A stretch of 9,808 bases of DNA. Origin: BM524 sp041554435. GTDB taxonomy: Bacteria; Bacteroidota; Bacteroidia; Bacteroidales; F082. Where the stretch lies: the NCBI GenBank assembly GCA_041554435.1, contig JBFFLX010000134.1:1-9808 (forward strand), in the 5' to 3' direction. Under the pieces are notes generated by a model. The model had not been told where the DNA came from. It saw nothing but the letters and a program-made list of their open reading frames with translations, and ran no database searches. Positions 7,808-9,808 of this stretch are shown here, one piece after another (position 1 is the first letter of the stretch; every line of letters starts with the position of its first letter). Position numbers and translations under genes: made by a program.

Positions 7808-8602
7808 ATGATCGATTTTATAACAGATTTTCTTTTGGTTTTGTTTTACACTCTCAGAGATGTATTGCCAATACTGTTATTGATCATAGTTTTTCAGGTT
7901 TTTGTTTTAAAGAAACCCATTCCTCATTTAAAAAAAGTAATTCTTGGAAGTATTTATGTTGTTGTAGGATTAGCCTTTTTCCTTATGGGATTAGAAAAAG
8001 CTCTTTTTCCCCTTGGAAAGCTTATGGCCTCTCAGTTAACCGCACCTGAGTTTATTGGAGGTGTTGATGAAAGCACAATAACGTGGATGTCGTATTATTG
8101 GATTTACATTTTTGCTGCTTTAATTGGGTTTGCAACTACCATTGCCGAGCCTTCCTTAATTGCGGTAGCAATAAAGGCAAGTGAGGTATCGGCAGGAACC
8201 ATTAGTCAAAAGGGCCTTAGGGTAACAGTGGCCATAGGAGTAGCTTTTGCTCTTGCATTGGGCACATTCAGAATTGTTACCGGAACACCATTGTTTATTT
8301 ATATTATGGTGGGATATATTATTGTTATAATCCAAACAATATTTGCTCCTAAGAAACTTATTGCACTAGCCTATGATTCTGGTGGGGTTACTACTTCAAC
8401 TGTCACGGTTCCGATTGTGGCAGCACTCGGACTTGGATTATCCAGTGCCGTTCCGGGGAGAAGCCCCGCAATAGATGGATTCGGGCTTATAGCATTTGCC
8501 AGTTTATTTCCGATAGTTGCTGTATTGGGATATGCTCAGTTTATGGAATTAAAAATTCGATTTTCAAATAAAAAAATAAAAAACGAAGACGATGCAATTT
8601 AA
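7808..8602 (+). CDS. DUF1538 family membrane protein, second subunit
   Basis: This 264-residue membrane protein is paralogous to the one just upstream, with a 15-base gap. It shares ATTIAEPSLIAVA from residue 109 and DSGGVTTSTVTVPIVAALG from residue 190, the latter at the same residue number as in its partner. It has its own insertion, VDESTITWMSYYWI, before the first signature, and a basic cytosolic-looking tail rich in Lys and Asn. Two related but distinct subunits side by side suggest a heteromeric membrane complex. Its last 11 bases overlap the P-II gene, so the two are probably translationally coupled. Substrate and direction of transport cannot be read from the sequence; an ion or small solute transporter is the likely class. 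Confidence 0.83.
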   Translation: MIDFITDFLLVLFYTLRDVLPILLLIIVFQVFVLKKPIPHLKKVILGSIYVVVGLAFFLMGLEKALFPLGKLMASQLTAPEFIGGVDESTITWMSYYWIYIFAALIGFATTIAEPSLIAVAIKASEVSAGTISQKGLRVTVAIGVAFALALGTFRIVTGTPLFIYIMVGYIIVIIQTIFAPKKLIALAYDSGGVTTSTVTVPIVAALGLGLSSAVPGRSPAIDGFGLIAFASLFPIVAVLGYAQFMELKIRFSNKKIKNEDDAI

Positions 8603-8939
8603 ATTAATTATGGCTTTTGTAAAGCCTAATATCACTGATGATGTAATCAGTGCGATGAAGAAGGCAGGAGCCACCGGGGCTACTATCATACCTGCCAGAG
8701 GTACGGGGATTCATGAGGCAAAGTCCTTTTTTGGATTAAGTATTGAGGATCAAACAGATATTATCGTATTTCTTGTGGAAGAACATGTGGTTGAAAACAT
8801 GTTGGAGGTTATAAGATTAGCGGGTAAGTTTAATGAACCTGGTACCGGAATTGCCTTTGTGTTGCCTGTTGACCACATAGTAGGACTGGAAAGTCAGATG
8901 AAAAAATTCAAGGATCAGGCACGTGATAAGTATTTTTAA
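8592..8939 (+). CDS. Divergent P-II family regulatory protein
   Basis: This 115-residue protein has the ferredoxin-like P-II layout: a first strand KLIMAFVKP (4-12), a helix (about 14-26), a T-loop region ARGTGIHEAKSFFGLSI (35-51), then strand-helix, and PGTGIAFVLPVDHIVGL at 83-99, the counterpart of the canonical G-x-G-K-I-F-V-x-P-V segment. Canonical P-II proteins bind ATP/ADP and 2-oxoglutarate and regulate transporters and enzymes through the T-loop. Here the T-loop is short, with no obvious uridylylated tyrosine, and the usual RIRTGE arginines after the last strand are missing. Covalent control and classical nitrogen signalling are therefore unlikely. The start lies inside the end of the DUF1538 gene (ATG at 8592, DUF1538 stop at 8600-8602), which strongly suggests it regulates that membrane pair, as GlnK does for AmtB. 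That role is inference. Confidence 0.85.
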   Translation: MQFKLIMAFVKPNITDDVISAMKKAGATGATIIPARGTGIHEAKSFFGLSIEDQTDIIVFLVEEHVVENMLEVIRLAGKFNEPGTGIAFVLPVDHIVGLESQMKKFKDQARDKYF

Positions 8940-8954
8940 ATGAATAATATTTGC

Positions 8955-8986
8955 GAATTTTTGCTTAATATGGAAAATTCATTTTC
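8955..8986. repeat. Two overlapping AT-rich inverted repeats after the P-II gene
   Basis: GAATTTT (8955-8961) pairs with AAAATTC (8974-8980) around a 12-base loop. GAAAAT (8973-8978) pairs with ATTTTC (8981-8986) around TC. The two share the same middle arm, so only one could form at a time. Both are weak, and chance is plausible in such AT-rich DNA. They could be an operator, a weak attenuator before the CBS gene, or nothing. Confidence 0.3.
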
Positions 8987-8998
8987 TGTACAAAACAA

Positions 8999-9021
8999 TA
9001 ATTAATATTTATAATTAATAT
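8999..9021. repeat. 10-base direct repeat TAATTAATAT in the CBS gene leader
   Basis: TAATTAATAT occurs at 8999-9008 and again at 9012-9021, 13 bases apart start to start, just before the ATG at 9029. Each copy contains the palindrome ATTAAT. It may be a binding site or simply AT-rich leader; the low complexity limits its weight. Confidence 0.35.
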
Positions 9022-9028
9022 CAGACTA

Positions 9029-9430
9029 ATGACTAAAAAAAGAAGTTTTCAAAGTGCTAGGGATGTCATGACGAAAGATGTCGTTTTTGTTGACGGAATG
9101 ACCACAGCCAAAGAGGCTGTTGAAATTATGAAAAGAGAAAAGGCTGAGGCTTTAATTGTTAAAAAAAGGCATGACCAGGATGCATATGGGATAGTTATTG
9201 TACACGATTTTATTAAAGGAGTGATTATCCCCGACAAAACCTCCGAGGAGGTAAATGTCTTCGAGATTATGACCAAGCCTGTTATAAGTGTGCCGGCAAA
9301 TATGGATGTTCGTTATGTAGCCAATCTTCTATTGAAAATTGGAGCACGACTAGCTCCTGTTGAAGAAAATGGTGAGTTTATTGGAATGGTTTCCCTTTCC
9401 GACTTAGTATTGGATAATTTACTATTCTGA
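9029..9430 (+). CDS. Two-CBS-domain (Bateman module) protein
   Basis: This 133-residue protein consists of little but a pair of CBS domains. The first begins at ARDVMTKDVVFVDG (residues 10-23) and continues through AEALIVKK and the GIVIVHDFIKGV strand-helix. The second begins at VFEIMTKPVISVPA (about 75) and ends with NGEFIGMVSLSDLV near the C terminus. Such pairs bind AMP, ADP, ATP or related nucleotides and switch a partner protein. There is no attached enzyme domain, so it must act on a separate partner. It follows the P-II gene by 89 bases on the same strand, which makes the DUF1538 complex the natural candidate, as a second nucleotide sensor beside P-II. That pairing is inference. The leader has no clear ribosome binding site. 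Confidence 0.88.
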   Translation: MTKKRSFQSARDVMTKDVVFVDGMTTAKEAVEIMKREKAEALIVKKRHDQDAYGIVIVHDFIKGVIIPDKTSEEVNVFEIMTKPVISVPANMDVRYVANLLLKIGARLAPVEENGEFIGMVSLSDLVLDNLLF

Positions 9431-9440
9431 TAAAATTTTT

Positions 9441-9808
9441 TTAAGCAGGAAAAAATAAGTCTTGCCATCAATAGTAAATCGGATATCCATGATTCGTGGC
9501 CATTTCGGTTTCATCAGTCCTCTTTCTGCCATATATCAAAGTCCTCTCTCATCTTTAATAATGTTTCAGGTTGTTCCTGGTTCAGATCGAACTTTTCATA
9601 CTTGTCTTCTATTACATTATAGAGTTCAGCCCAATTATCCCGGGTACTTAAAACAAATTTTTAATCTTCTTTTCGCATGGCCTGAATATGATCAACGCCC
9701 CAATAAAAGGCCTTATGGGCTTGCCCATTGTTTTCACCCTTTAAATATGGAATAAGGTAAACTCCATCAAAAACTCTATCGGCTGTCAAAGGGCATTCTG
9801 CAACCTCA
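9441..9808 (-). pseudogene. Broken C-terminal fragment of a sulfatase
   Basis: Read on the minus strand from base 9807, the fragment encodes the recognisable C-terminal part of a type I sulfatase. FDGVYLIPYLKGENNG is followed by HKAFYWGV, QAMRKED, ELYNVIEDKYEKFDL and a helix ending DIWQKE. Three lesions are visible. A TAA at 9663-9661 stands where sulfatases usually have Trp in the R-K-x-x-W-K-x-V strand. A frameshift near 9519-9517 moves the tail KPKWPRIMDIRFTIDGKTY into another frame. A further one-base slip in the T-run near 9450 would restore a usual FFPA end with a stop at 9443-9441. The active-site half lies beyond the window. Neighbouring genes are intact, which argues against general sequencing error. 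It converges on the CBS gene with about 10 bases between them. Confidence 0.78.

Noticed and set aside
7783..8049. Plus-strand ORF of 88 codons overlapping the second DUF1538 gene
   Set aside because: It is in another frame of a clearly conserved membrane protein, with a composition unlike a real protein (rich in Cys, Phe and Ser).
9462..9755. Plus-strand ORF of 97 codons at the right edge
   Set aside because: It lies antisense to the sulfatase fragment, has no family-like pattern, and exists because the fragment's minus-strand reading is broken and AT-rich.
1..9808. CRISPR arrays, tRNA or rRNA genes, insertion sequences
   Set aside because: I saw no regularly spaced repeats, no tRNA cloverleaf-like sequence, no rRNA sequence and no transposase-like reading frame.

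Overview
The window is AT-rich DNA from a member of the Bacteroidota, probably a free-living or marine-type lineage. This rests on three observations: the left edge encodes a type IX secretion (Por) C-terminal sorting domain, which is essentially restricted to this phylum; the right edge carries a sulfatase fragment typical of polysaccharide-degrading Bacteroidota; and leaders of the Bacteroidota kind (TAnnTTTG -7 elements, poor Shine-Dalgarno sites) precede the two main gene blocks.

Layout. 1-242: 3' end of a secreted T9SS cargo protein. 243-433: intergenic leader with a candidate promoter. 434-6985: four tightly packed plus-strand genes. They encode a PaaK-like adenylate-forming enzyme, a LuxE-like acyl-protein synthetase, an 840-aa fusion of a LuxC-type acyl reductase with a second PaaK-like adenylation domain, and a protein joining a GHKL (RsbW/SpoIIAB-like) ATPase fold to a GNAT acetyltransferase fold. 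7049-8939: two paralogous DUF1538 membrane proteins and an overlapping divergent P-II protein, followed at 9029-9430 by a two-CBS-domain protein. 9441-9808 (minus strand): convergent, broken C-terminal piece of a sulfatase.

How the genes may work together (inference). In bioluminescent bacteria LuxE activates a fatty acid with ATP and holds it on a cysteine, and LuxC reduces it to an aldehyde for luciferase LuxAB. Here LuxE- and LuxC-like parts are present but no luciferase is in the window. Two extra adenylation domains have been added, one of them fused to the reductase. The block therefore looks like a non-luminescent carboxylic-acid activation and reduction system, functionally parallel to carboxylic acid reductases but built from different parts. 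The GHKL-GNAT protein at its end could be its regulator or a modifying enzyme. The DUF1538 pair, P-II protein and CBS protein form a separate module that looks like a two-subunit membrane transporter with nucleotide-responsive cytosolic regulators. A promoter-like element between the two blocks suggests that they are separate transcription units.

The most interesting part is the four-gene LuxC/LuxE/PaaK/GHKL-GNAT block. Its families are recognisable, but the product and purpose cannot be read from the sequence.
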